Part shown: piece by piece, positions 37,504 to 49,900 of the stretch | Layout of the letters: each line of letters starts with the position of its first letter | Numbering within the stretch: position 1 is the first letter of the stretch | Origin: Drosophila miranda | Taxonomy: Eukaryota; Arthropoda; Insecta; Diptera; Drosophilidae | Reading direction: 5' to 3' | Assembly: GCF_003369915.1 (NCBI RefSeq) | Contig: NC_046677.1 | Coordinates: 31,390,913-31,454,912, forward strand | DNA length: 64,000 bases | Program-made: the position numbers and the translations under genes | The notes under the pieces: generated by a model | Database searches by the model: none | What the model saw: the letters and a program-made list of their open reading frames with translations, nothing else | Told to the model about the DNA's origin: nothing

Positions 37504-37794
37504 TTAAATGGTTCGAATTTCGCTCACTTTTTGGTGCATTTTTGTTAAAATCTTGGTCTTGGTGACTTCTTGCTTGTCTCCCTTGACCTTGTTCTGGGTT
37601 TTCCCATCTTCAGAAGTAGGTTCTACCACACGAACCTCCTCTGGAAGCTCCTGAATCTCGTCGGGCTCCTCTCCTTCGTGAGGAACCTCCTCCATGGTGA
37701 CTGTAGTCTCGGATACCCTGGGCACCCTTCTTGGGCTAAGATCTTCCGCCCTAGGCTGGAATGCCAGGCTAGAGCCCTCTTTTAGAGTGTATTC
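37504..37794 (-). pseudogene. fragment resembling a Sallimus/titin PEVK repeat
   Basis: The minus-strand frame is open from after a TAG at 37795-37797 to TAA at 37504. It reads ETTVTMEEVPHEGE, EIQELPEEVRVVE, then EDGKTQ and KVKGDKQEVTK. From family knowledge this order (TVTVEEVP, EIQELPEEVRVVE, TEDGK, KVKGDKQEVTK) is the tandem PEVK-type repeat of the insect titin homologue Sallimus. Between EDGK and KVKGDK roughly ten residues of the usual repeat are missing, and the sequence after KTK does not fit. No second repeat, splice sites or promoter are visible. I read it as a displaced, decaying partial copy in intergenic DNA. An exon of an unknown E-rich protein is the alternative. Confidence 0.5.
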
Positions 37795-38684
37795 CTAATT
37801 CGTTTTGTATCTTTTTCGGTTTTTTGTTGGTTCTGTTCTCTGGCGAAGCCCTGACTTTTACCAATTATTGCTAGTGCCGTTGCTAGTGCCGTGGAGGGGT
37901 TTGGGAGTGGGGCTGGAGTTGGGGCCAGCCAGCGAATTAGCCTTTGTTGGGCAACCAATCAACTTGCACTGCTTGCTCCACTGAACCCCCCTCTATCTGC
38001 TCGAGCACTGCTTGAGCGCTGCCTTCTTTCAATGTTCTGGCCGCTGGCTTTTCATTACTTTTCTATCAACGTACTTAGGCCATTGTTGTGCAGTTATTTA
38101 GCACAATCAACACTCGATGCCGCTGATAGCCGCTGTTAGTCCTCCCTTCCTCCCACCCCCCTTCCCCCTTCCCCTAAGCTACCCTCTCAAGAGGGTTTCT
38201 TCCTGCTTCCTGCTGCTTTCCTTCATTCGAGAGAGAGAGAGCTTCCCTTTGGCTTAGTAAATTTTATCAATAGCAAACATTTCTCTCGAGCCCCGTACAT
38301 ACTCCTGCCCCTCCTACTCACTCCCCTGCCGATTCCGCACCGCATCCTGATGGTCGGGTGCTCACCTGAAGGCAAGATCCTTTGTTCATTTACGTTTCAG
38401 TTGAGTTGCACACAAAATTAATGGAAATTGCTCTGCAGAATGTACGAGTGCGGAGCACCTACAAGATGTTGTCGGTTGCGAGGGACTTGCAGACAGATAG
38501 ATGCTGTTGAGTGGGAGACACCGAGGCGCACGGAGGCCCAGCCAGAGATACACAGAAGAGGGTATTAAAAAATTAACAAAAAGCTACCTGGCAAAGTGGC
38601 AAAGTGGCAAACTGGCAGTGGCTATGGCCAGCCTTCTGCCTGCTTCGCTCTGAGGCATTTCATGTAATTGTTGCATGCCCCATA

Positions 38685-38733
38685 CCAGTCCCAGCCCCAG
38701 TCCCAGTCCCAGTCCCATTTGCAGTCCCAGTCA
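38685..38733. repeat. CCCAGT hexamer array
   Basis: Imperfect CCAGTC/CCCAGT tandem copies. The same hexamer recurs at 37164-37203. Confidence 0.7.
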
Positions 38734-41700
38734 CTTCCCGCAATTGCATTCAATTGGAATTATCTATGAATGGCTCAGGCCAGCCTTAGAGCGTTGTAGC
38801 AGCAGAGGCTCATGGGTTGTCCTGGGAATCTGGCAGGCAGCAGCAAGTACTCGGCTCTCGGACAAGTTGTTGAGCGCTTAAGCCGGCCCCACAAATTGAT
38901 GGAAAATAGTAGGCAGTGTGTGCAGGGCTTGCAGGTGTATTTGGGTTGTTAAAATGCCTGGATTACTCCCTAAATTAGAGCCAAGTCGGCAGGCTACTCG
39001 GGCACTAGGTTGGGCTTGAGATTCTTCTATTCTCCTGCTTGCAATGGGAAATCTCTAAAACGTTAAGCACTGCCCCTCAGTGCCACTTCATCCGAAAGAG
39101 TGTGAGTCTTCGAACGAAGATACTTTTCTCGTCTTCAGCTGCCCCGAGGTGCATTCCCCCCGTCCTCTCGTATCCACGAAATTCATGTCTATTCCTGTTC
39201 ATTCTTCCACTCATCGATTCCATTATATTTTCTCCCTTTGCCTTCTGCTCTTTGCTCAATTTTCACGCTACTTGTTGATTAGTTTTAAATGAGTTTCGCT
39301 GACGGCATTTCCTAACCCTTTGCAGACCCAGTCGCAGTCTCCAGTCTCCAGCTCCAGCCTCCTCCAGCCTTGATTGATATTTACGCGCTTTGGCTGATTG
39401 AAGTGTAATCAGCAAGCAGTCAGTCAGAGAGTCAGTCACTCAGTCGTGAGTCGGCAGTCGGGAAGAGGGAGGCGGGAGGCCGGAGTCCGGAGGAAGCTGC
39501 GAGGCATGTATTAGGAGCGGAATGAAATGAACGAGTAAGTGAGCAAATCGTAATTAAAATGGCGGCAAACAGCAGCACCAGGAAGCAGGAAGACGCTTCG
39601 AGGACCGACATATGCTATACCCTTACCAGACTGGAAGATGGGCTCGGCATTTCAAGCAGTGCAAAAGAGGATCTGTTGCGGGTTTAAGGGCCATTTAGCT
39701 GATAGGCTTTCTGCCTGTATAAATGCCTATTTGTCTGATCACAAAGGGAAGGGCACCCCTTGGAAGGGTAGCAACAAAAGTAAAGCAACAAATTACGCCC
39801 GAGGACACAAACAATATGCATTAGAGCCGAAGAACATGAAGCAGCAGAAACAGAAGGAATCACAGAGGAAAAAAAGGAGGCTGAGAAAGGGATGGAAAGA
39901 GTGCGGGTCAAGGCACTCGAGTGTCTGGTGGCAGTGACGTTGACAGAGACGAGACGCTAATGAAAATGCATAATCAGCTGCAGCGACAGGGTGGCAGAGG
40001 GTGCAGTGGCAGTAAGCAGTAGAGGAAAGCAGTGGCACTCAACAGACGTTATGATAGGAGAAGCAGTGGCGAAGAGAGGGACATATGGCGACAAGCAGTG
40101 CAAGAGCAGCAGAAGTAGCGGAATGGCGATTGAAAAGTGGCTGAGGGGAGCAGGGGAGCAGCGAGAGGCAACAAAAAGGATGAGTCCAGATTGATTGTGG
40201 CCTTTTTCCATTAAATCCACTGATCATTCGCCAAAAAAGATGATTTCTTCGTAGGCAAAATGTAAACAGTAGACGAAAACAAGCATCTAAACAAGCAGTG
40301 AACGAAAGCAAGCATTCTAATGCACAAAATGCACTCAGAGAGAGAGAGAGAGAAAGAGAGACAGAGCACATTGCGAATGCAGTGGCATGGCAAATGCTAA
40401 AATGGGCAATACAAAAGATGAAAGCCGCACAGGCAGGGCGCCACTCATAAATACAGCCAACAAAAGGCAGGACAGATAGGCAGACAGTGGGGGAGGGGGA
40501 GTGCGAGGGGGGAGTGCGAGGGTGGAAGAGATAACATGCACTCGTCTCGCACTCATCGTGTGTGTGCGTTGACAGACAAAACGTTCGTTGGGCATCCCAT
40601 GCTCTCTGTCCGTCCCTCTGTCCCTCCGTCCGTCCCTCCATCCATCCGTCTGTGTGTCTCATATCTGTTTGTCTCTGTCAGTCATGCAAGCAGTCTGTCA
40701 GTCACTTTGTCCCTTTTGTCAAGCACTCTGGCAGTCATCGTTGCAGTCTCCTCCACTCCCTCCTCCACCCTTCCTCAGTCCGGGCGTAAATCAAAGCGAA
40801 AAGCGTGCTAATTGCATTAAAAGCATATAAACAAAATGCAATGCAAGTGGCTGTGATAAATATAAAAAACAACAGCAGCCGAATGAAAGGCCTCCCAACC
40901 GAGCCCCAGCCCCCGCTCCCCCCCCTGAATGTCACAGAGTATATCCCTCCGACCGCCTTTTGTGCTGTGAAATTAAGCAAATAAGCATGAGCAAAGAGCA
41001 AAATGGCTTCAAAGGGGGGCGGGGCAGGACAGCCATGCAGGAGGCGGCCGTAACTTTGTAGCCGTAACGTAACCCCTTTTGGGCCTCACTCGCGACGCTT
41101 TTCATTTGGTTTAATTGCCAGCAGGCGGGCCAAAGGGCGGCTTTAAAAGGACGAAAAGGGGTTCCTGATTAAGAGGTTGGATTTTTTACTAGGATTTTAC
41201 TATTTTCAGCATGGTCTGTAGTCCAGGAGCTATTTTTACTTACCTTTAAATGATGGAGTGTGTTTTTCTATTACCATTTCAGGGAATACGGATCCCTCGC
41301 TCTACAGATTGTACATAGATCCTGAGGAACAGGAATTCCAAGCAAATAAGGATAGTTTTGACTCCACGAAGTTGAATGCAGTTGAATATTCTGAAGCATG
41401 CTTTTTAGAACCCCTCAATTGCAGTCTTTAAATGACACAAATTTACACTGAGGACAGATTTTCCTGTACTATCACACTAAAGAGTCGCGATCTACTTACT
41501 TTCCTGTTTAATGAGCCCTCTCATTCCTCGAATGGCGGCCAATATGGTATTGATATCTATTTTCTCTTCTTTTCCCTCCCTTCCAAGTTTACAAAAGAAA
41601 TTTCTATATATGCTAATGTTAACAATAATTACACTCCGATCCAGCAGGCAGTTAACAAGAAATATGAGCATTATGGGCTAAAGCCTGGAGTTTGGCTCTT

Positions 41701-42174
41701 TCGGGTCGGGAGTGGAGCGGAGTGGAGTGTTGCCGAGTCATTAACCTTCCATAAAGAAAGCAAAGCAGCAGAAAAGGCTGTCTGGATAAGCAAGAACACA
41801 ATCTGAGCCGCATTTATGGCTGGCGATACGATGCGATACGCACATGCTGCTGTTTTTGGGGCAAATTGCATGTACTCAGGGCATGGCTGCCGGTGAAGGG
41901 CCCTGGAATCGGTCGTTTTATAGCACCCAATCACGACTCCAACTCCGAACTGGCGGGAAGATACGAGTACTCCATAGAAGAGTGGAGCAGCCGCATGCGT
42001 GGGGCAAATTCAATCGTACAATGTGTTGATATATGACACGTAATCAAATGTTTAAGTGCATGGCACACGCATCGCCAGGGACAGAGAGAGAGAGAGAGAG
42101 AGAGTGCTGGGGCATATGGCCCTACTCTTTCAGCACAAAAAAATATGAGGAAAATCTATAGCAAACGACAGTGT

Positions 42175-42185
42175 GGGGGGGGGGG
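42175..42185 (+). repeat. poly(G) tract, 11 G, in a G-rich patch
   Basis: G11 T G5 T G6, able to form G-quadruplexes. Confidence 0.7.
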
Positions 42186-43616
42186 TGGGGGTGGGGGGCA
42201 GGAGGCGCCACAGCAAATCCGACAAGTAAATATAATAACAATAAAATGAAGCAACGACATGAATGCCAGCGCAGCCAAGGCGAGATATTATGACACTGCC
42301 AACAGCGATAAAAAAATAAAGAAAGGAAGACAGAGAGACGGAGAGAAAGTATAAAAACAGCAAAAAGAATGCCTGGCAAGGACGATTGTGCTGGCACGAA
42401 GATTCGTTGGGGCAACGTCTGTTTCAGGTCAAGAGCGCATAAAGACAGCGGACGGTCGACAGGGGAGAGTGGGGGAGTGGGGCAAGAGTGTTGAGTGGGT
42501 GGGGAGGGGCACGGCCCTGCCATCTCCCAGCAATAAATATTTTCTGCTTTGTTTTTGTTGTTGTATTCTTTATTTCTTTAAAGACTTAATAACATTCATT
42601 ATCCGCATATATTTTACACTGCTACACAGGGTTTGGGTTTTTGGATTTTGGCTTAAATTCTCTATCGGATTGGAATATAATTTCGCTAGTTATGCCCTTA
42701 GCCTATTAACATTTAACAATTGGTTTGGTTTCATCATACAAGAGAGAGGGTTACGGGGTTACACATACAGATATGCCTTAAGGTGCGCGTCATACGTATA
42801 AGTTCAGTGAAACGGATGAATGGATGAGTGTCGTGATTGGAGAGAGAGAATGGATGAGAATAGCGATATATATATTCGTAGATCCCCCCCCCGATTATGT
42901 TTAGGAAAACTGTAATCGTAAATACTACTGCCGTATGGAGAAAACTATCCTTAAAATATATACAATCTTAGGCTACGTTTATTTCTGGGATCCTTAAAGC
43001 AATACAAACGGGAACCGAAGAAATTCAGGAAAATCTATAATATTTGTGAGTATTTTTGTACGCCTTTACATCGGTACATCTTCTTCTAGTCTGTCCTTAA
43101 TCTAGGCTTTAGTTGGGACCATCTCTAGACCTTATTTATTCGTTATTTCTAGCACAAATGGAATCTGTTTACACCCTTCCTTCCTCCAGAGGATCTGCTT
43201 AGCCTAGGAGATGATTAAATACTGGGATCTCCGAGTCCCTAATGGTTTTTTGGCTACTTGCTTGGGCTTTAATCTTAGATCTATACAGTATCTTTCAAGC
43301 ATACGTGTGGTGTGTATTCTTTTCTTTATTTGTATTTCTTTTTTGTTGAGCATTTTCTTGGGAGCTAAGAAGCGGAAAGCCCAAAGAGGAACAACGACGT
43401 TCTATGCTGGAAATGGCCCTAGAGCCCGTCTAATAATTATCTATAGATATGTACAGACACACACTGAAGCAGGACCGATACGCGGCGTATACTTGATGTA
43501 AATGCAAATATTTACAAAGAACTTGATGGGATTTTCCAACCAAACAGTGGAGGCTTCTCCTCCTCGTGCTCCTCCTCCACGTCCTCGTCTCTATTGGCCA
43601 ACATCTTTGTTAATTG

Positions 43617-43936
43617 TTATCTACGTGGAGCAGCGTCCACGTTTAATTGGGTCGACAGCAGCGTCCTCCTGCTGCAGGTCCAGTGGCAGCAGCACCTCCG
43701 ATGGCCGCTCCCTCGGACCGTCAGGGCCGTCGGAAGGCTACACAGAAAGGCTATTAGGACTGGCAACGCGTAGAGGGAGATGCGTGCAATTGATTTGGAA
43801 GCTAATATGCGTGACCAGGGCGCAGATGAGCCCGTGCCCCACACTGATGATGATGAGGCTGCCGCACTGGAGGAGGCGGCGCTTGCCGCCGCCGAGGTGG
43901 CCGCTGCGGGGCGTCGGCTCTTCTTCAGCTGCTTGT
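43617..43936 (-). CDS. beat: beat exon 6, stalk and hydrophobic C-terminus
   Basis: Acceptor CCCAGCAG, phase restored by G plus AC. Encodes a Lys/Arg start, an Ala/Ser run, hydrophobic SLYALPVLIAFLCSLPTALT and a basic, cysteine-rich tail (RRCCCHWTC), ending TAA. The hydrophobic stretch may be a membrane anchor or GPI signal. Confidence 0.75.
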
Positions 43937-46900
43937 CTGCTGGGGAAAGCGAAAGGAGAACAGTGGGAAAAGTTACGAATGTGCGGGGGTGTGGGTGGGT
44001 GTGTGGGTGGGGAACAACTGTTGCTGATGATTGATGATCGCTTACCTTCCAGCGGGGACTGGGACTTGTCCAGCGACTGGCGGGACTTGGACATGACCGT
44101 CTCCCGTGACTCGAGCACGGGTATCCTCTGGTGCTTGTCGCTCTCCACGCTCTCCTCGTTGCTCTGCCAATACACGGAGGAGATTTTGGCGACACACTGC
44201 AGGCGGGCCGCCGGGCAGCCCCGGGAAATGCAAGAAGGAAACGGGAAAACTTTCATCAAATCTGTGTACATTGATAAATGTGCTCCCCACCGATGGCTCG
44301 GTGGGAGGGGGATAATGCGGCTGGAGGTGCACTCCTCGATGGCTCCATTGCTGTTATTCTCTTGACGGCACAGTAAAAGTTTTATGTTTTCATTAACTCC
44401 CAGCGTAACCCAAAAATTACCCGCATACTCGTATATTCCGGCGGACGGAGGACACTTAAATATACGAGGACACACACACAGGACACATATGCAAACGGAC
44501 AGGACAGTGACCCTCGCAACCACTCGACCCACTCGGCCCACTGTGGGCGGCTGCACAGTGGAACAAAATGGGGAATATTTGGCTGTTATCGAGGCTTTAC
44601 TGCAACCCCAAAACCATAGATTTCCCTGCCACTGTGCCACCCCCGACTGCCACCCGCGTTCGCATGAAATTTTGTGGCTTGTTCAACATACATTTGCACT
44701 TGCAGCCACCCCCTGCCTCCCCACCTGCCCCCCCACCTATGTGATGTGGCGGATGTGTGGATTGGTCAAAGGGGGCCGGGGCAGGGACTGGAGTGGCGAG
44801 CGGTCAGGGGTGAGTGGTTGTGCTGCCAACTGCGTCCGAATGGATAATAATCAACATGAGCTGCCGTGTTATGTTGTCGCAAATTGAATCAGAAGAGCGC
44901 TCTGCTGCCCTGCCCCCCTCCTGTCGCCGTGAATGTATCAATTTTCATGGCTGTAATCAGCTTAAAGCCAGAGCCAGCCCCCCGTGATGCCCTCCCGGGA
45001 CTCACCTTCAGCTTCATGTCGCCGTGCTTGAAATGTCACCCGCGGACGCGGAACTCCAGCCCCAGCCGGGCCACCTCCAGGCCCTCGCGGCCCACAATCA
45101 GCGGCTCGTAGGGCCGCAGCAGCGAGCGGTTCGCGTGCATCCCGTTAATCAGCCAGCTGAGATGGCAGACCGGCTTGGAGGCCGCCGAGGTGCAGTTGAC
45201 GCGCACCATGTCGCCAATTTGGTAGCGCGGCTGTCCGCCGGTGATCTGTGGTCCGTGCTTCGGTGTCACTGCAATTGGAATCGAGAGACGGGAGAAATGC
45301 GGCGGAGATTAGTGAGATGCTCGTGGATTTAAGGATTGGCGCGGCAGCCAGCTGTGGATGGGTTGATGGAGAAGCCAAAGAGGTGCCTAGGGGAGTCGAT
45401 TGGGTTTTGCCTTTCGGTGGGTGGACAAGAGTCTACTGCTGTATGTATTGGCTTATACTACGATGCATATCCCGCCCCCTTTGGAGCGTGGAGTGCCATC
45501 TCTTGTGGTAATGAAACGACCCTCCATTGCCATTCCACTTCGATGATTGCATTCCCCTCCAAATGAAGTTGTTTGCCACCGAAAAAGATTGATTGATAAT
45601 TTGGTTATTGGTTTCCAAAACAGAATTCTATTTCGCTGGCTATCAGGCGGGCCAATTAAAGCCCCCCTCCCTCTGCCCTAGGTCCAAAAACCAAACAAAA
45701 TGGAGGCTCATACATATCCATATAGCATATAATAAAACACTGAACACAAAAATGTCTATGGCTATTTTTACACGCTGTTGCGTTTGATTTTTCCTCTTTT
45801 TTCCTGCTTTGTGGGCCCTGCCTGCCCGGATGAATCTTGCCCGTAATGGAGAGCATACAACGTGCAACGTGCAACATACAACATGCCCGTAGTGCCGTCC
45901 GACTGTTGGCTGGCCGCCTGCCAAATGGGTCAACGAGGGGGAAAAATCGAAGGGAAATTGTATCGACTGCCGAGGCGCATAATCGATAAATTCCCATTGA
46001 CGAAAACTTGCAACAATTTAAAAGGAAATACGCGAAAAACCCAGGAAGATTTCTCACTAATAATCTCCATAAGTGCCTTTAAAATGGGAAAAGCTTCGAA
46101 AGTAGAGAAATTAAAAGGAAACTCCACACCAAAAAAGGGTCAGGAAAAAGTATTGTGCTTCTCCTTTTTCTTTGCCTTACTTTCGGTCTCTCTTTCGGTA
46201 CTCTTTCTTATTGTTTTTCCATGCTTTCTTCTTCCCTTTCGGAGTGCTCTTTCCACTCCCTTTGAACGGCATAAATTATTGTATTTTCAGCGACTATTTT
46301 TACGCCGCTTTGACATTGATTAAGCTGTGGATACTTTTAGCCCCACTCCCTGTCGATGGGCGCCAGATACTGCAGGGTATTCCAGGGTATATCGATCCAT
46401 TTCCACTGGATCAGTGGATCCTCCCCCCAAAGATACTGCCAGAAAACCTTAAGATCGTAAAGATATAGTGCCTCCTATTCACCACGAGGTATCTCCTTGT
46501 CGAGTCGTCGCTCCCAGGGCCCCCTTTAATATTTTGGCAAAATGTTGAACAATTTTCTATGGTTTTTTTCGTGGCGCCTGGGCGGGTGAGTAAACACTTT
46601 GTTGCCTGTTGTCTGTTGCCTGTTGTTTGTTGGCCGTTCGCTGTATCAATTGGTAATAATTGCTGGGCATTTTCATTATTTAGCCGCCATTGTGCGGCTT
46701 TGTTTGCCCAAAGGCTCTCTCGGACAAGGGATCAGCCCGTGGAGGCCGTGGAGGCCGTGTCCGCGTGGGCCGTCTCGTCGAAGGTGCCAGGGTTCCAGGG
46801 CATTGTCTGGCTCGTGGCTCTGGGACTCGGGGAACAATGAAATCAATTGAGCAACTGAAACAAATATCTAGGCAAATCCGATGCCTAAATAAACTAACAA

Positions 46901-49900
46901 TTTTTCACCTTAATAGCCTTTGCTTTTGCCTTCGAAACGCACAAACAGAAAGGGGTCAAAAGGGCGCAGTACTCTTTTCGGAGGTGGCTACAAAGGTGGC
47001 TTTAATAGCAGATGGGAACTTCAATGATACCCGAAGTAAACCCAGAGATTGGTTTAAGTGAAACAAATATCGATTTCCCCGATATTGTATCTTTCCGACT
47101 TTTATTTCATTAAATTTTCCGTGATTTTTCCATCAAAGCCAACAGAGTGCAACCCACTCGCGCGGTGAAGGATTATGTGCCCCCCCCCAAAGCCCCCACC
47201 GGATATTCTCCATCATATGCAGCTGTGGGGCGACGGGGCGACAGTCCCCCGAGCATTCTCCCGTTTTCAATTTCCGCGCATACACTTCAATTATCGCTTT
47301 TGTTAGTCGTTCAGTCGCTCGGTCGGTGGGTCAGTCGGTGGCTACTGGACGGAGATGGCTCTAATCCAACAACTGGGTCAGAAATATATTTTGCCCTGTC
47401 ATAGCGCCTCATCATTTGCGGGCTTTGCCCAGTAATTGCATTCAATTATTCCAACCAGAATATCGTATATCGTAAGCGGGGAGTTCCATTAGTTCCCTTC
47501 GCACATCCCTTTTCCCATTGCACATTAATTTCAATGACATTTCTTCGATTCACGGCACTCTGCTTAGAGCTCTGTTCCAGCAGGAAACACGCATCGCATC
47601 GATTCGCTGTACAAATGTCCCATAGGCGAACGGAGCAAAGAGAGTCGTGAGTGGGAATCTGCAGCTAATGAAACTCTCGCAAAACCCTTTTCCATCGCTC
47701 TTTCCGCTTCCCTTTTGCCTGTCACCAATGTTGACTCTTCCTCCTCTCTTTCGCAGCTCTTTTCCTCGTCGCTTTTCCCAGCTTTTTCCAGCTCTTCCTC
47801 GGGTTTTTTTTAATGGCCCACAAATTCATTAAGTTTATTGATCCGCAAATCGTCATAGTCATTATGCCTTTGATTTAATCCGCTTAAACCTGAACCGGCT
47901 GGAACCCGAGCCACCACCTCCACCACCCCCTCCCCCTTTAGACTTCCACCCACTTTTTTTTCGCCATTAAATCCTGAGCGTAATTGAGTAATTTCCATCT
48001 GAAAACGGAAACGAGTGTAGGCTCTGCTCCGCTCTGATTGGTTGCCCCCCCCTCGAACCTCTCTGTGTCGCACTCCCGAGCCATCGAGGAAATATTTAGT
48101 TAGCCTAATTATGCGATATACCAATTTTGATTGCCTCCATCCCCTGCCCCTGCTCCTGCCCCCGCCATGCCCCAATTGAGTGGCGCTCAATGAGAGAGCG
48201 ACGGAAATGAAGGTGAAATTTGTCCCCGTCTCCAAGCGCAATTGTGCCCCAACGACGACGACGACGACTGTCGATGATAAACATCATCATAATAATGAGA
48301 AACGTTTGGGGAACTCAGGAGTATTTGGAGGAGTATTTGGGTCAGAGATGTGTCGATACTCCAAGCATTTCATCCGCCTTCCAGGGGGTTGGGGGTTGGG
48401 GGCCTGACGTCATGCATTTGGGGGTTTCCATGCGACAGTTTTGCATGGAATTTATGCGAAATGATCTTGGGGGAATTAGTTTTGAGCCGGAGACATGGTA
48501 GACAGCCAGCGGTCTGTTCTTTGATTTCCGATGAAGATTCAGCTGTGACTCTTGACTACGACTCCATCTATGGCTGCAAGCTGCTCAGAAATGTACAGAT
48601 TCCAAGTTTAAAGCCTTTAAATCTATAATTGAATATCTGCCTTGAAATCGGACGAGGATGCGGAACCCAGCAACAAATATCCGCCCGCCGCATTCCCCTT
48701 TAATGAGCTTTCTCTCTCGAATGGGCTTTCTCTGAATGAAAAGAAAAGAAAACTGAGAATTTATCTTTTCTTCACGTTGCTGCAAGGCCCCGTGCGGCCC
48801 GGCACGGCCCGGCACGGCTTTCCACTGATATTAAACACGTTTACTCTAAGTTTTCCTCGGGAGCAGTTTTTCATATTGCGTTTGGCCATATTTTTGCGCC
48901 ATGTTTTGTTGGATTGCGCAAAAATTTCAAATTAAGTTGCACAGCGCAGAGGAGGGGCAGGGGGGGAATGGGGAAAATCTGAGCCGGATGGCAAGTCTGA
49001 GGCACGGGCTAAATCTGAATCTGAATCGGAGGCCGAGGCCGTGGCCGAGGGAGTGTCTGAATCGGAGGCAGGGCTCTGGCGGTGCTCTGGCTGTAAGTGA
49101 GCAACGAATTGCATCACGTACATGGGCAATTTGCCAGCGGAATACAATACAAAGGATAAATACACACAAATACACACACACACACACACATACATGTGTA
49201 TCCTGTAGTCGAGCAGAGAAACGGCCAAGAAAAAGGATGGCCAGAGCTTCAGCCTCCACACCTTCTGTCTCATTCTCGTTTATAGGTCCACCCGGTAATG
49301 GGGCACACGAAGAAGGTATATATTCTATAGGGATACAGATTTGGACCTCTAAAGATGAGTATTTTCTACCTGGCTAACAGGAAAACAAGTTTCTGTGTAT
49401 TTTAAGTGGTTTCTGTATGGCATTGAATCCGAGTTTCCCTGTATAGATATAGAGACTCACACCCCAACCTCTTTAGAGGGTATCCCCTAGTCGAAACACC
49501 CACCGACAGCTTTCATTGTGCACTTCCTTTTGGGACAGGTTTTCTGGTCGAGAATTTGTGAATCGCAGCGAGAAACAATGCCGGGCATAAACTAAACAAA
49601 TGTGAAATATATTTTATATATCTTGTAAAAGAGAACAAGAAAGAGAGGTGATGATGTAGAAAGAGAAAGGGAAACAGAGAACAGAGAACAGAGGCAGGCA
49701 AATACTGAAACAGATTACTTTTCGTCGCTTCGTTCGCGCAGTGCAATTAATCTTGCCTTGAATGGTCTCCTCTCTGCTCTCCCCTCTCTCCACTCTGTTC
49801 GACCCCTTTTCGTGTGTGTGTGTGTAGCCCACTTTACCACCCCAGCCCATCCCCACCACTGAACACTTACCCACAACAATCATGTCCTCGTGACCGGAAA

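Larger units (their letters stand above)
37798..43616. other. non-coding interval, includes probable beat 3'UTR
   Basis: No gene supported. Repeats: CCCAGT (38685-38733), GA (40336-40365), G run (42175-42185). Downstream of the beat stop the minus strand offers AATAAA at 43325-43330, 43135-43140 and 42978-42983 as candidate poly(A) signals; I cannot choose between them. Confidence 0.45.

Noticed and set aside
40039..40662. 207-codon open frame on minus
   Set aside because: The composition follows GA/CT and GCAGTGG microsatellites. No domain, and competing frames are just as long.
43502..44365. 287-codon open frame on plus
   Set aside because: It lies antisense to beat exons 5 and 6. The minus strand has correct splice sites, phases and family residues; this frame has no recognisable domain.
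43738..44640. 300-codon open frame on minus
   Set aside because: Only 44046-44196 of it is a beat exon. The rest is intron read-through on both sides.
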